Assembly (NCBI RefSeq): GCF_017573545.1
Contig: NZ_JAGEOK010000003.1
Span: 1-64,000, forward strand
Length of the DNA stretch: 64,000 nt
DNA from: Actinomadura nitritigenes
GTDB lineage: Bacteria > Actinomycetota > Actinomycetes > Streptosporangiales > Streptosporangiaceae
Direction: 5' to 3'
The notes below the pieces were generated by a model. It was not told where the DNA came from. It saw only the letters and a program-made list of their open reading frames with translations, and did not search any database. A program made the translations under genes and the position numbers. Positions 45,808-53,258 of this stretch are shown in pieces. Position 1 is the first letter of the stretch, and every line of letters starts with the position of its first letter.

Positions 45808-46265
45808 GAGGCAGATCCTTCCTCGCCGCGGGCCCGCCCCGGTTCGGGGCCCTGACTAGCGAGGATTTACTCGCGCCAGGCCGACGGCCGGGTACACGGC
45901 ACCGCCGGGCCGCGCGGCGCGCCCCGGACGTTACGGCCGGTTCCGGTCGGCGAACGTGTCCTGTATGCCTCTCAGCTGCTGGAACGTGCTCGGTCGTATG
46001 GCAATCCGCGAGACGCGGAGTAACTCCTCACTGCCGTAACGGTAAGCGGCATGGAGGTAATGAGCAAGCAAACGCCGGGCATTCCGGACTAACCGAACGT
46101 CGGCGTGAGTCCTCCCTTACCGGTCCCCCTGACCGCCCGCACCCGGCGCCACCTGCCGGATCACCCGGCGCCGGAGTCGGGCAGGGAGCGGCGCGCGGTC
46201 AGCCCGGCCGTCATTTCCGGCGTGTCGCCCACCGACCGGAACAGATCGGGCAGAAGCAGTCGAGA
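45808..46265. other. 458-bp gap between recX and rny
   Basis: No convincing gene. It holds CGTTACGGCCGG-type repeats and a 10-codon frame at 46060-46092 preceded by GGAGG (MSKQTPGIPD). It probably contains the rny promoter on the minus strand, which I could not place with confidence. Confidence 0.45.
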
Positions 46266-46841
46266 TCAGTCGAGCGGCGGCGGCTCGTCGGGGAAGGCGT
46301 CCGGGTCGGCGCCCTCGTCGGCGAGGGCCTCCTTGACGACCCGGTAGGACAGGCCCGGCGGGTAGCCCTTGCGGGCGAGCATGCCGACGAGGCGGCGCAT
46401 GCGCTTGGCGGGGTCGACGCCGCGGGTGGCGGGGAGCCTGCGGTCGACCAGGGCCCGCGCGGTCGACTCCTCCTGGCCCGGGTCGAGGGCCTCGACCGCG
46501 TCGCTGACGGTCTCGTCCGCGACGCCGCGGCGGCGCAGCTCGGCGGCGAGCGCGCGCTTGGCCAGGCCCCGGCCGGCGTGCCGGGACTGCACCCAGGCGC
46601 GGGCGAACGCCTCGTCGTCGATGAGGCCGACGTCGGTGAACCGGCCGAGGACCTTCTCGGCCACGTCGTCGGGGACGTCCTTGCGCCGCAGGGCGTCCGC
46701 GAGCTGCGCGCGGGTGCGCGGCGAGGAGGCCAGCAGCCGCAGGCACACCTCCCGTGCCGTGGCCTCGGGGTCCGCGGGCGCCCGCCCGCCGGACTCCGCT
46801 CCGCCCTTCTCACGCGCGCCGCTCCGGCGCCGACCGCCCAT
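46266..46841 (-). CDS. recX: RecA regulator RecX
   Basis: The protein has 191 residues, helical and basic. RecX modulates RecA filaments. Three-helix repeats appear as AREVCLRLLASSPRTRAQLADALRRK, GLIDDEAFARAWVQSR and GLAKRALAAELRRRGVADE, and the last unit MLARKGYPPGLSYRVVKEAL. It starts at ATG 46841 with GGAGG 8 bases upstream; an in-frame ATG at 46874 is possible. In most actinobacteria recX sits directly behind recA; here an 875-bp non-coding tract intervenes, so co-transcription is doubtful. Confidence 0.92.
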   Translation of the reverse strand: MGGRRRSGAREKGGAESGGRAPADPEATAREVCLRLLASSPRTRAQLADALRRKDVPDDVAEKVLGRFTDVGLIDDEAFARAWVQSRHAGRGLAKRALAAELRRRGVADETVSDAVEALDPGQEESTARALVDRRLPATRGVDPAKRMRRLVGMLARKGYPPGLSYRVVKEALADEGADPDAFPDEPPPLD

Positions 46842-46962
46842 GCTCCGTTCCTCCAAACCGCTCACCTCCCGCATCCACCGTCCCAGGACCGGCCCGGCCT
46901 CACCGCCCGAGACGGAAGCCACCGCCCGGCCGCGGCAGACACTGAATGCCAGGGCCCTCACG

Positions 46963-47455
46963 GCGCCTCGACCGTCGCGCTCACGACCGGAGTTCCGCCC
47001 ACCGGGACCCGACGCCACAGCTGCGCCGACCACGCGGCGACCTCGACCGCTTCCCGATCACGACCGAGCGGGAATCGACCGCAGCAGACGCCGGAGATGC
47101 GCCGACTCACACGGCACCAGGACCATCGCGCCCACGACCGAGCAAGGATCGCCCGCCGCGACCGGCGTCAGGGTCCGTGCCCGCCCGCGCGACGACCTCG
47201 ACCATCGCACTCACGAGCGAGAGCGCCCACCGCGACCGTCCTCGGGGTTCGGGTCGGGCCACGCGACGACCTCCACCGTCGCGCTCACGAGCGAGCGAGA
47301 ACCGCCCACCGCAACCGACGACAGGGTCTGTGCCCGGCCACGCGACGACCTCCACCGTCGCGCTCACGAGCGAGCGAGAACCGCCCACCGCAACCGACGA
47401 CAGGGTCTGTGCCCGGCCACGCGACGACCTCCACCGTCGCGATCGCGAGCGAAGC
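46963..47455. repeat. Tandem array of about seven 70-83-bp units between recA and recX
   Basis: Units start near 46963, 47034, 47117, 47188, 47262, 47341 and 47420, each with a GCGACGACCTC-ACCGTCGCG-type opening, then a CTCACGAGCGAG-type core. Units 47262-47340 and 47341-47419 are identical over 79 bp. The seventh is cut after 22 matching bases. Each intact unit holds CGCTCACGAGCG, a 4-bp stem with a 4-base loop. The period is not a multiple of three, so the open frames here are not coding. Confidence 0.85.
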
Positions 47456-47480
47456 CGGATTCGAGCGAAGCGAGAATCCG
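47456..47480. repeat. Inverted repeat CGGATTC/GAATCCG at the end of the array
   Basis: A perfect 7-bp stem with an 11-base loop (GAGCGAAGCGA) directly beside the last partial unit of the tandem array. Confidence 0.7.
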
Positions 47481-47593
47481 ATCGCACAGCGAGCCCCCAG
47501 GGCGAGTCGGAGCGATGCAGCGATCGCACGCAGTGCCCGCCGAAGGGAGGGCGTCCAACGCCCGACCGCCAAGGGCAATGCAAAGAGAATAGA

Positions 47594-47655
47594 GCGACGG
47601 CGCCATTGGGGAAGGTCCCGCACCGGCGCGCCGGTACGGGGTGGGGCGCCGTCGC
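47594..47655. terminator. Nested inverted repeat downstream of recA
   Basis: Outer arms GCGACGGCGCC (47594-47604) and GGCGCCGTCGC (47645-47655) are perfectly complementary; inside lies the 14-bp palindrome ACCGGCGCGCCGGT (47622-47635). It starts about 60 bases after the recA stop and probably terminates recA transcripts. Confidence 0.65.
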
Positions 47656-47716
47656 CCTGCATACGAGATCATCGCTCACTCTTCGTCAAGAGTCACCCGG
47701 AACGGGGGATTCGCCG

Positions 47717-48871
47717 TCAGGAATCGCCCGCGGCCTTGCCCGCCTTGGCCTTCCTTCCGGCGGCGGCCCGGCCGGTGGCGGCGGCCGCGACGGGTGCGGC
47801 GGGCGCGGCGGGCGCGGCGGCGGGCGCCGGGGCGCCGTCCACCGGCACGGCGGCCGGCTCGGCCTGCTTGTCGACCTTCGGCCCGATGCCGAGCTTCTCC
47901 TTGATCTTCTTCTCGATCCCGTCGGCCATGTCCGGGTTGGCCTTGAGGAAGTTGCGGGCGTTCTCCTTGCCCTGGCCGAGCTGGTCGCCGTCGTAGGTGT
48001 ACCAGGCGCCGGACTTGCGGACGAAGCCGTGCTCCACGCCGAGGTCGATCAGACCGCCCTCGCGGCTGATGCCCTGGCCGTAGAGCAAGTCGAAGTCGGC
48101 GACCCGGAACGGCGGGGCCATCTTGTTCTTGACGACCTTGACGCGGACCCGGTTGCCGACGGCCTCGGTGCCGTCCTTGAGGGTCTCGATGCGGCGCACG
48201 TCCAGCCGGACGGAGGCGTAGAACTTCAGCGCGCGGCCGCCGGTGGTGGTCTCCGGCGAGCCGAACATGACGCCGACCTTCTCGCGCAGCTGGTTGATGA
48301 AGATGGCGGTGGTCTTGGTCTGGTTGATCGCGCCGGTGAGCTTGCGCAGCGCCTGCGACATGAGGCGGGCCTGCAGGCCGACGTGGCTGTCGCCCATCTC
48401 GCCCTCGATCTCGGCGCGCGGGACGAGCGCGGCGACGGAGTCGATGACGACGATGTCGATCGCGCCGGAGCGGATCAGCATGTCGGTGATCTCCAGGGCC
48501 TGCTCGCCGGTGTCGGGCTGGGAGACCAGCAGGGCGTCGATGTCGACGCCGAGCTTGGCGGCGTACTCGGGGTCGAGGGCGTGCTCGGCGTCGACGAACG
48601 CGGCGATGCCGCCCTTCTTCTGCACGCTGGCCACCGCGTGCAGGGCGATGGAGGTCTTGCCGGAGCCCTCGGGGCCGTACACCTCGACGACCCGGCCGCG
48701 GGGCAGGCCGCCGATGCCGAGCGCGATGTCGAGGGAGATCGCGCCGGTCGGGATCACCTCGACGGGTGCCCGCGCCTCCTCGCCCATCCGCATGACCGAG
48801 CCCTTGCCGAACTGCCGCTCGATCTGGGCGAGTGCGGTCTCGAGAGCCTTCTCCCGGTCGTTCGCTGCCAT
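47717..48871 (-). CDS. recA: Recombinase RecA
   Basis: The protein has 384 residues. It forms filaments on single-stranded DNA, exchanges strands and triggers LexA cleavage. Walker A GPEGSGKT is at residues 66-73; [42 protein letters not shown] and [30 protein letters not shown] follow. There is no intein, unlike M. tuberculosis recA. About 40 residues of Ala/Pro/Lys tail end the protein. It starts at ATG 48871 after GAAGGAC. The upstream region has a PafBC-type motif and a LexA box. Confidence 0.98.
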   Translation of the reverse strand: MAANDREKALETALAQIERQFGKGSVMRMGEEARAPVEVIPTGAISLDIALGIGGLPRGRVVEVYGPEGSGKTSIALHAVASVQKKGGIAAFVDAEHALDPEYAAKLGVDIDALLVSQPDTGEQALEITDMLIRSGAIDIVVIDSVAALVPRAEIEGEMGDSHVGLQARLMSQALRKLTGAINQTKTTAIFINQLREKVGVMFGSPETTTGGRALKFYASVRLDVRRIETLKDGTEAVGNRVRVKVVKNKMAPPFRVADFDLLYGQGISREGGLIDLGVEHGFVRKSGAWYTYDGDQLGQGKENARNFLKANPDMADGIEKKIKEKLGIGPKVDKQAEPAAVPVDGAPAPAAAPAAPAAPVAAAATGRAAAGRKAKAGKAAGDS

Positions 48872-48934
48872 GTGAGATGTCCTTCTCGTTGTGACTTGTC
48901 GGCTCTCGGCCGCTGGTCTGCGATGTCGAGGGCG

Positions 48935-48957
48935 ACGTTACGGCGGGCCACCGACAC
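48935..48957 (-). promoter_or_regulatory. RecA-NDp type (PafBC-dependent) promoter of recA
   Basis: Minus strand: TGTCGGTG (48956-48949), eight bases, TAACGT (48940-48935). This matches the mycobacterial motif TTGTCRGTG-N8-TAnnnT except for the first T. It is the LexA-independent damage promoter nearest the gene. Confidence 0.75.
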
Positions 48958-49010
48958 TTTCGAGATGCGGGCGCGGTTGTGGACGACGACACCGGCCGGG
49001 GCCAGCTTAC

Positions 49011-49024
49011 CGAACACTCGTTCG
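49011..49024. promoter_or_regulatory. LexA (SOS) box between recA and the ATP-grasp gene
   Basis: CGAACACTCGTTCG fits the actinobacterial SOS box CGAAC-N4-GTTCG perfectly. It lies 140 bp before recA and 93 bp before the divergent ATG at 49117. TAAGCT beside it on the minus strand could be the -10 of the LexA-controlled recA promoter. Confidence 0.8.
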
Positions 49025-49116
49025 ATCATCGCCCGGTGCACCGATTCGGGTGGGAATCACCGTGCGCGCCGTGGTCCGGACCCCGTACGCTGGCGCCGTC
49101 AACGGAGGGTTCCATC

Positions 49117-49986
49117 ATGACGCTGACCGTCCTCTTCTGCGTCGATCCGATCCACCCCCGGCGCGTTGACCCCCACTATGCACGCGAGGCCGCGGCCGTG
49201 CGGGACCACTACGGCGAGACGGCGCTGCTGGACCACGACGCGCTGCGGCGCGGGGACGTGGAGGCCGCGATCCGCGCGGTCCCCGCGGACCTGGGCCCCG
49301 TCTGGTATCGCGGCTGGATGGTCACCGGCCCGGAGTACGCCGCGATGGCCGCCGCCCTGAAGCGGCGCGGGACGGTGCTGCTGACGCATCCCGACGACTA
49401 CACGCGCGCGCACGAGCTGCCCGGCTGGCACGACACGTTCGCCGGGCTGACACCGCACAGCGTGTGGCGCCCTCTCTCCCCCGGGCAGGACCCGGGGGAT
49501 CTGAACGCGCTCGCCGAGCTGGTCCGGCCGCTGCGCGGCGGCCCCGGCATCGTCAAGGACTACGTGAAGTCGCGCAAGCACGAGTGGGACGAGGCGTGCT
49601 TCGTCCCGGACGTGAAGAACCTCGCGCGGCTGCGCGACACGGCCGCCAAGATGATCGCCCTGCAGGAGGAGTACCTGGCCGGCGGCCTGGTGGTGCGCGA
49701 GTTCGAGTCGTACGACGGCGAGGGCGAGGCGCGCGTGTGGTGGGTGGACGGGGAGCCCGCCCTCGTGGGTCCCCATCCGGACACGCCGGGCGTGGAGCCC
49801 GATCCGGAACTGGACGCGGTCGCGCACGCGGTCCGGGCGCTGGGCTGCCGCTTCATCACGACCGACCTGGCGCGCCGCACCGACGGCGAGTGGCGGGTCG
49901 TGGAGGTCGGCGACGGCCAGGTCAGCGACCTGCCCGCGTCGGTGGACGCGATGGACCTGTACGCGCACCTGCCCGTCCCGGACTGA
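49117..49986 (+). CDS. ATP-grasp protein, R2K clade (DUF4343-like)
   Basis: The protein has 289 residues. ATG 49117 follows GGAGGG. The N-terminus MTLTVLFCVDPIHPRRVDP, then GPVWYRGWMVTGPEYAAMAAALKRRG, leads to the ATP-grasp core: GGPGIVKDYVKSRKHEWDEACFVP (lysines for ATP), GGLVVREFESYDGEGEARVWWVDG and RFITTDLARRTDGEWRVVEVGDGQVSDLP (metal-binding acids). This clade is related to eukaryotic CDC123 and predicted to ligate amino acids or peptides to proteins; the substrate is unknown. It shares a LexA box with recA and may be damage-inducible. Confidence 0.8.
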   Translation: MTLTVLFCVDPIHPRRVDPHYAREAAAVRDHYGETALLDHDALRRGDVEAAIRAVPADLGPVWYRGWMVTGPEYAAMAAALKRRGTVLLTHPDDYTRAHELPGWHDTFAGLTPHSVWRPLSPGQDPGDLNALAELVRPLRGGPGIVKDYVKSRKHEWDEACFVPDVKNLARLRDTAAKMIALQEEYLAGGLVVREFESYDGEGEARVWWVDGEPALVGPHPDTPGVEPDPELDAVAHAVRALGCRFITTDLARRTDGEWRVVEVGDGQVSDLPASVDAMDLYAHLPVPD

Positions 49987-50102
49987 CCCACGGCGCGTGT
50001 CCGGGGCGTGACGGAACCGGCATATGCCCTCTTCCGTCCCATGTTGGGCCGCCCCTAGGCTGTGGCCGCTGTTCAGCCCCCCTTGCGAAGGACGTGTTCC
50101 CC

Positions 50103-50474
50103 TTGCCTCCACAGGAGCCCGGTCGCCGGCTCAGTTCCCGCACCGTCAAGGTAGGAATGGTGAGCGCGCTGTCGCTGACCCTGGTCGCCTGCGGTTCCAG
50201 TTCCACCACCGCGCGGTGCGTCGACCGCAACGCGCCGTCCGGCAAGGGCGGCTACCGGGTGGTCTCCGACAGATACTGCGACGTCGACGACATCGACAAC
50301 GGCGGCACCGGTTCCTACAACCGGTACTTCTGGTACTACGGCGGCAAGCGCGGCTCGAACGGTTTCGTCTCGGGCGGCAGCCAGTACCGGCCGAGCAACG
50401 GGAAGATCAGGTCCGGTAGCGGGAAGACGCTGAGCCGGGGCGGCTTCGGCGGCAGCGGCAAGAGCGGGAGCTGA
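50103..50474 (+). CDS. Small lipoprotein, YgiB-like position
   Basis: The protein has about 123 residues. Its signal ends VSALSLTLVACGSSS, a perfect lipobox (LVAC). The mature part is rich in Gly, Ser and Tyr, with CVDRNAPSGKGGYRVVSDRYC and YFWYYGGKRGSNGFVSGGSQYRP. Start is uncertain: TTG 50103, GTG 50094 or ATG 50158 are in frame; the last would leave too short an n-region. It ends 2 bp before the glutathionylspermidine-synthase-like gene. The pairing parallels E. coli ygiB (lipoprotein) and ygiC (ligase), although sequence likeness to YgiB cannot be judged by eye. Confidence 0.7.
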   Translation: MPPQEPGRRLSSRTVKVGMVSALSLTLVACGSSSTTARCVDRNAPSGKGGYRVVSDRYCDVDDIDNGGTGSYNRYFWYYGGKRGSNGFVSGGSQYRPSNGKIRSGSGKTLSRGGFGGSGKSGS

Positions 50475-50476
50475 CC

Positions 50477-51634
50477 GTGCGCCGGATGCGTTCGACGCCG
50501 AGGGACGGATGGGCCGAGAAGGTCGAGGCGCACGGGCTGGCGTTCCACCGGACCGCGCACCCCGAGCATCTGACCCGCCCCTACTGGGACGAGTCCGTGC
50601 ACTACGTCTTCGACATGGACGAGGTGCTGGCGCTGGAGGCCGTCGTCGAGGAACTGCACGGGATGTGCCTGCAGGTGGTGGAGCACGTCGTCAGCACGGG
50701 CCGCTACCACGTGCTCGGCATACCCGACTGGGTCGCGCCCCTCGTCGAGGAGTCGTGGCGGCGACGCGACCCGCACCTGTACGGGCGGTTCGACCTCCGC
50801 TATGACGGCCACGGTCCCGCCAAGCTGCTGGAGTACAACGCCGATACGCCGACCGCGCTCGTCGAGAGCTCGGTGGTGCAGTGGTATTGGATGCAGGACG
50901 TGTATCCGAACGACGACCAGTGGAACTCCATCCACGAGCGGATGGTCGCCCGGTGGAAGGACCTCGCGCCGAGGCTCGGCGGCGGGCCCGTGCACTTCGC
51001 GTGGACCACGGAGGACGAGACCGGCGAGGAGGTCATGACGATCGCCTACATGCAGGAGACCGCCGAGGAGGCGGGCCTGCCGGGCGTGGCGATCGCGATG
51101 GAGGACATCGGCTGGGATCGGGCGCGGCGCCGGTTCGTCGACATGGACGAGCAGGAGATCCGCACGCTCTGCAAGCTCTACCCGTGGGAATGGATCGTGG
51201 CGGAGCCGTTCGGGCGGGAGATCCCGGGCGCGCCGACGTCCTGGATAGAGCCGATCTGGAAGATGGTCCTGTCGAACAAGGCGCTGCTCGTGCTGCTGTG
51301 GGAGTTGTTCCCCGGGCATCCGAACCTGCTGCCGACGTACCTGAACACGCCTTCCGGCCTGACCTCCTACGTGCAGAAGCCGCTCCTGGGACGGGAGGGC
51401 GCGAGCATGCGGATCGTCGCGCCGGACGGCAGCGAGCAGCGCACCCAGGGCGACTACGGCGCGGAGGGGTTCGTCTTCCAGGAGTTCTGCGCGCTGCCGG
51501 ACTTCGACGGCGAGCACCCGGTGCTCGGCGCGTGGGTGATCGAGGACGAGTCGGCGGGCGTGGGCATCCGCGAGACGTCGGGGCTCATCACCGATGACAC
51601 CTCGTCGTTCGTCCCGCACCGCATCGCCCTGTAG
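50477..51634 (+). CDS. Glutathionylspermidine synthase-like ATP-grasp ligase (YgiC type)
   Basis: The protein has 385 residues. The C-terminal-type ligase domain of glutathionylspermidine synthase is seen without the amidase: PYWDESVHYVFDMDEVLALE, the DLRYDGHGPAKLLEYNADTPTAL core, FAWTTEDETGEEVMTIAYMQ, SNKALLVLLWELFPGHPNLLPTY, KPLLGREGASMRI and GAWVIEDESAGVGIRE. The proven substrate of this stand-alone group is not known; actinomycetes use mycothiol, so a true glutathionylspermidine product is unlikely. It starts at GTG 50477, 2 bp after the lipoprotein stop, so the two are coupled. Confidence 0.9.
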   Translation: MRRMRSTPRDGWAEKVEAHGLAFHRTAHPEHLTRPYWDESVHYVFDMDEVLALEAVVEELHGMCLQVVEHVVSTGRYHVLGIPDWVAPLVEESWRRRDPHLYGRFDLRYDGHGPAKLLEYNADTPTALVESSVVQWYWMQDVYPNDDQWNSIHERMVARWKDLAPRLGGGPVHFAWTTEDETGEEVMTIAYMQETAEEAGLPGVAIAMEDIGWDRARRRFVDMDEQEIRTLCKLYPWEWIVAEPFGREIPGAPTSWIEPIWKMVLSNKALLVLLWELFPGHPNLLPTYLNTPSGLTSYVQKPLLGREGASMRIVAPDGSEQRTQGDYGAEGFVFQEFCALPDFDGEHPVLGAWVIEDESAGVGIRETSGLITDDTSSFVPHRIAL

Positions 51635-51658
51635 CGGTCCGCAGGAGGCGGTGCGGCG

Positions 51659-51853
51659 TTACTGGAGCCTGGAGGGGACGTCGAAGGTGGCGACGACGGC
51701 CTGCCAGACCCGCTTGGCGGGCTCGCCGTCCGCGAGCGCCTGCTCGATGGTGCGCCCGCCCAGTTCGGCCATGACGTAGTCCTTGGCCACGCTCTGGGCG
51801 TAGGCCTCGCCGAACTGCTGGTTCATCCGATCCCAGAAGACTGTTAGACGCAC
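51659..51853 (-). CDS. DUF3046 small protein
   Basis: The protein has 64 residues: MRLTVFWDRMNQQFGEAYAQ, then DYVMAELGGRTIEQALADGE and VWQAVVATFDVP. It is the DUF3046 family, usually next to recA in actinobacteria (M. tuberculosis Rv2738c beside recA Rv2737c). Here about 2.8 kb with three ATP-grasp/lipoprotein genes lies between DUF3046 and recA. Function unknown. It lies 10 bp after the hydrolase gene on the same strand. Confidence 0.9.
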   Translation of the reverse strand: MRLTVFWDRMNQQFGEAYAQSVAKDYVMAELGGRTIEQALADGEPAKRVWQAVVATFDVPSRLQ

Positions 51854-51862
51854 GCGTCCACG

Positions 51863-53140
51863 CTATCCGACGGGCGGGCCGTCCAAGGACCGCGCGACCT
51901 CGCCGGGCACGGCGGGGCCGGTCCCCTGGCGGTGCAGGCGGTGCAGGCCCGTCAGGTAGCGCTCGACGCCTTCGACGACGCGGGCCGTCCGGTAGGAGGG
52001 GAAGACGTCGAAGGCGTGCTGCCCGCCCTTCATTTCGGCGTAGACGACGGGCGCCTCGGAGACGTCCCGCAGCCGCTCGACGAAGCGGCGCGCCTCCAGG
52101 ACGGGGATGAGCGAGTCGTGGGTGCCGTGGATGACGAAGAAGGGCGGGGCGTCCTTGCGGATGTAGGTGACGGGCGACGCCTTGGCGTATGCCTCGCGGT
52201 TCTCCTCGAAGGGCAGTTTGACGACCATCTTCTCCACCAGCCGGGTGGAGCCCATGGGGACCGGCCATGGGCCGGCGTCCACGAAGTTGTAAACGCCGTA
52301 GAAGGGGACGGCGCCCTGGACGGAGGTGTCGACGTCCTCGAAGCCGGGCTGGAAGTCGGGCACGTTCGCGGTGAGCGCGACCATCGCGGTGAGGTGGCCG
52401 CCCGCCGAGCCGCCCGTCACGCACAGGAAATCGGGGTCGGCGCCGTACTCCTCGGCGTGCTCCTTGCACCAGGCCAGGAAGCGCTTGAGGTCGATCAGGT
52501 GCTCCGGCCAGGTGGCGCGCGGGCTGAGGCGGTAGTTGACGTTGAAGCCGACCCACCCCTGGACGGCCATGTGGTTGAGCAGGGGCAGCCCTTGTTCGCG
52601 CTTGTCGCCGATGACCCACGCGCCGCCGTGGATCTGCATGAGCCCCGGCCGCAGCCCGTCCGCCTGGCCGTCTCCGGCAGGGCTGTAGACGTCCAGCTTC
52701 AGGCGCAGCCGCCCGTCCTGGTGGTAGACGACGTTGCGCTCCACCTTCACGCCCCTGCGCGGGATCAGGCACAGCGGCGGGACGAACAGGGGCGCCAGCG
52801 GAAAGCGCGGTGCGCCGTCCGGGTCGAGGTCGAGGGGGGCGCCGCTCTCGCGGAGCGTGACGACGGTACGGCGGGACGCCAGGATGATGGCGACGGTCCC
52901 CGCGACGGCGGCGACGCCGAGGACGAGGCCTGCCCACCCGGCCCAGCCGGCCAGTCCGCCGTACGCGGCGGTGAGGGAGAGCGCGACGGCCTCGGTGACG
53001 AGCAGGTGCGGGGCCATCTCGATGGTGAGCCAGCCGGAGAAGAAGCTCGGCACCAGCAGGAGTGCGCCGTGCCGGGGGGCGTGCGCGTTGGCCGCGAGAA
53101 GGGCGAACAGGATCCCGAGGGCGAGCAGCAGGTAGGGCAT
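51863..53140 (-). CDS. Membrane-anchored alpha/beta hydrolase (esterase/lipase type)
   Basis: The protein has 425 residues, starting at ATG 53140 after AAGGAG. Residues 1-95 hold three or so membrane helices (YLLLALGILFALLAANA, LVPSFFSGWL, AGWAGWAGLVLGVAAVAGTVAIIL). The catalytic domain has HGGAW (oxyanion hole), VTGGSAGGHLTAM (Ser nucleophile), IHGTHDSLIPV (Asp) and MKGGQHAFDVF (His), the hormone-sensitive-lipase-like set. It likely acts on lipid esters at the membrane. A palindrome CAAGCGCTTG lies about 47 bp upstream. Confidence 0.9.
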   Translation of the reverse strand: MPYLLLALGILFALLAANAHAPRHGALLLVPSFFSGWLTIEMAPHLLVTEAVALSLTAAYGGLAGWAGWAGLVLGVAAVAGTVAIILASRRTVVTLRESGAPLDLDPDGAPRFPLAPLFVPPLCLIPRRGVKVERNVVYHQDGRLRLKLDVYSPAGDGQADGLRPGLMQIHGGAWVIGDKREQGLPLLNHMAVQGWVGFNVNYRLSPRATWPEHLIDLKRFLAWCKEHAEEYGADPDFLCVTGGSAGGHLTAMVALTANVPDFQPGFEDVDTSVQGAVPFYGVYNFVDAGPWPVPMGSTRLVEKMVVKLPFEENREAYAKASPVTYIRKDAPPFFVIHGTHDSLIPVLEARRFVERLRDVSEAPVVYAEMKGGQHAFDVFPSYRTARVVEGVERYLTGLHRLHRQGTGPAVPGEVARSLDGPPVG

Positions 53141-53186
53141 CGCGTCTCCTTGGCGGCATGCGTCCTTCCGGTAGACCATGCCCATA

Positions 53187-53196
53187 CAAGCGCTTG
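53187..53196. promoter_or_regulatory. Palindrome CAAGCGCTTG between hydrolase and lhr
   Basis: A perfect 10-bp palindrome inside ATACAAGCGCTTGCTTAC, 47 bp before the hydrolase ATG. TetR-family regulators of lipid genes bind sites of this form; the regulator is not in view. Confidence 0.45.
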
Positions 53197-53258
53197 CTTA
53201 CAACGTGACGCGCGCCACGCGGGCGCATTCTGTCGGACCCGCGAGGCAGTATGGCGCC

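Noticed and set aside
46060..46092. Ten-codon frame with a GGAGG before it (MSKQTPGIPD)
   Set aside because: It could be a leader peptide but nothing on the same strand follows it, and a short frame like this is expected by chance.
46963..47455. CRISPR array
   Set aside because: Units follow one another directly with no unique spacers and no cas genes are nearby.
46946..47700. Open frames on both strands across the recA-recX gap
   Set aside because: They run through tandem repeats whose period is not a multiple of three, so the translations change frame from unit to unit; there are no ribosome sites or known motifs.
47717..48871. Intein in recA
   Set aside because: The frame is 384 codons and continuous through all RecA motifs; no splicing domain is present.
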